Origin: CALMEC01 sp963706315
Lineage (GTDB): Bacteria; Actinomycetota; Thermoleophilia; Miltoncostaeales; Miltoncostaeaceae
Reading direction: 5' to 3'
DNA length: 64,000 nucleotides
Assembly: GCA_963706315.1 (NCBI GenBank)
Contig: CAVPMA010000019.1
Location: 1 to 64,000, forward strand
Below the pieces are notes generated by a model. It did not search any database, had not been told where the DNA came from, and worked only from the letters and a program-made list of their open reading frames with translations. A program made the position numbers and the translations under genes. Shown in pieces: positions 62,834 to 64,000 of this stretch. Numbering within the stretch: position 1 is the stretch's first letter; each line of letters starts with the position of its first letter.

Positions 62834-64000
62834 ATGTCGCCCGCACGACGCACCGCGTTGGTCTCGGTGGTCGCCGCCGGCTGCCTGATCGCGCTGAAGC
62901 TGGCCGCAGGCCTGTCCACCAACAGTCTCGGGCTGGTCTCCGAGGCCGTCCATTCCGGAACCGATCTGGTCGCGGCGCTCCTGACGTTCTTCGCGGTCGG
63001 CGTCGCCGGACGGCCCGCTGACGCCTCCCACGCGTGGGGTCATGGCAAGGCCGAGCATCTGTCCGCGCTCGTCGAGGGCCTGATCCTCGGAGGCGTGAGC
63101 GTCTTCATCGCGGTCCAGGCCATCCAGCGGCTCACCGACGATTCCCCCGTCGAGGTCGACGCCGCCTGGTACGCGTTCGCGGTGATCGGTCTGGTCATCA
63201 TCATCGACGTGAGCCGCACGCTGGTGTCACTGCGCACCGCGCGGCGCTTCGGGAGCCCCGCGCTGCTCAGCAACGCGGTGCACTTCGCGGGCGACATCGC
63301 CGGCACGCTCGCGGTCCTCGTCGGCCTCTTACTGGCACGCGCCGGATACCCCAAAGCCGATGCCGTTGCCGCGCTGTTCGTGGCGATCCTCGTGCTCATC
63401 GCCGCCGGCAGGATCGCGAAGGCCAATGCGGACGTGCTGATGGACCGCACGCCCGATCGCGCCGAGCGAGACGCGCGGGACGCGATCGAGGCGCTGGCAC
63501 CGGCCATCACCCTCGATCGCCTCCGGATGCGCCATGCCGCCGGCCGGCATTTCGCGGACGTCGTGATCTCGGTGTCGCCGTCGGCCGCGCTCGCCGAGGG
63601 TCACGCGGCGGCCGACGCGGTGGAGGCGGCGGTGCTCACCGCGCTTCCCGGGAGCGACGTGGTGGTGCATGTCGAGCCCGGCCGGGCCGCCGACAGCCTG
63701 AACGACCGGGTGCTGGCGGCGGCCCTCGCGGTGCCGGGTGTGCGGGAGATCCACAATGTCAGGGTCGTGCGCGCCGGCGGGCGCACCGAGGTGTCGCTTC
63801 ACCTCAAGGTTCCCGGCGACGCGACGCTGGACGAGGCCCATGCCCTCGCGAACGAGGTAGAGCGGGCGATCGGCGACGCCCTGCCGGAGGTCGCGAACGT
63901 CACGACGCACCTCGAGCCCCTCGACGAGGCGATCACCGCGGCCCAGCCGTCCGCTGCCGACGTCGCGGACATCGACCGCGAGGTCCGCCGGGTGGTGCGT
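62834..64000 (+). CDS. Cation diffusion facilitator transporter, 3' end beyond the window
   Basis: At least 389 codons, still open at base 64000. The N-terminal CDF membrane domain (about residues 8-205) has six spans with metal-site residues in SEAVHSGTDLVAA and NAVHFAGDIAGT (HxxxD pairs). It is followed by two successive ZT-dimer-like cytoplasmic domains (about 215-285, ending VVVHVEP, and 290-360, ending VTTHLEP) rather than one. CDF proteins export Zn2+, Mn2+ or Fe2+ against protons. The start is the ATG at 62834; the upstream 140 bases are AT-rich and divergent from the CAP gene. Confidence 0.9.
   Translation, partial: MSPARRTALVSVVAAGCLIALKLAAGLSTNSLGLVSEAVHSGTDLVAALLTFFAVGVAGRPADASHAWGHGKAEHLSALVEGLILGGVSVFIAVQAIQRLTDDSPVEVDAAWYAFAVIGLVIIIDVSRTLVSLRTARRFGSPALLSNAVHFAGDIAGTLAVLVGLLLARAGYPKADAVAALFVAILVLIAAGRIAKANADVLMDRTPDRAERDARDAIEALAPAITLDRLRMRHAAGRHFADVVISVSPSAALAEGHAAADAVEAAVLTALPGSDVVVHVEPGRAADSLNDRVLAAALAVPGVREIHNVRVVRAGGRTEVSLHLKVPGDATLDEAHALANEVERAIGDALPEVANVTTHLEPLDEAITAAQPSAADVADIDREVRRVVR

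Overview
The window is a very GC-rich stretch of bacterial chromosome, almost fully coding, with GTG and TTG starts and many 4-base ATGA/GTGA gene overlaps. Gene content (recG-rsmD-coaD-coiled coil-DUF177-rpmF-plsX-acpP-rnc-smc-ftsY; ffh-rpsP-khpA-rimM-trmD-rplS-rnhB; a DUF3352 lipoprotein; a KDO8P-type DAHP synthase) points to an actinobacterium, most likely a deep lineage such as Thermoleophilia. That placement is inference, not proof.

Layout. 1-7.1 kb (minus): truncated dprA, comM, rnhB, rplS, trmD, rimM, khpA, rpsP, ffh, with yraN inverted among them. 7.2-8.7 kb: a methyltransferase, a flavin-hydroxylase remnant and a minimal zincin. 8.8-19.8 kb (minus): one long housekeeping run from recG to ftsY. 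19.9-21.0 kb: rpmB and a secreted protein. 21.2-31.5 kb (minus): ribH, ribBA, ribE, ribD, rpe, rsmB, fmt, def, an unknown gene and priA. 31.6-39.7 kb (minus): a 27-residue membrane peptide, metK, DUF3352 lipoprotein, der, plsC-like, cmk, aroA and a DUF4367-like gene. 39.7-43.3 kb (plus): a membrane protein, a hydrolase, an unexplained leader element and an FG-GAP protein. 43.3-46.6 kb (minus): tyrA, aroF, hisC. 46.8-52.7 kb: peroxiredoxin, DUF1361, aroH, rluB, scpB, scpA, two decayed genes and trpS. 52.8-64 kb: a CPBP protease, a MarR regulator divergent from a mutase/thiolase/acyl-CoA dehydrogenase operon, an AI-2E transporter, an orphan DNA methyltransferase, a glutamine amidotransferase, a PAC2 protein, a CAP protein and the start of a CDF transporter.

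The genes cover translation, protein export (SRP and FtsY), chromosome segregation (SMC, ScpA, ScpB), DNA repair, phospholipid, riboflavin and aromatic amino acid synthesis, plus one acyl-CoA catabolic operon that appears to be MarR-regulated.

Most notable: about ten genes have a TAnnnT-like -10 box only 6-7 bases before the start codon (leaderless transcription). A short transcript-like element at 41137-41321 carries an extreme Shine-Dalgarno, a 10-codon ORF and a terminator. A long imperfect inverted repeat lies between fmt and def. smc, plsX and tyrA each need one base skipped to stay in frame. Three genes (rnc, a secreted protein, the FG-GAP protein) lack a canonical start codon where their N-termini should be. 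Several of these may be consensus errors and should be checked against reads first.
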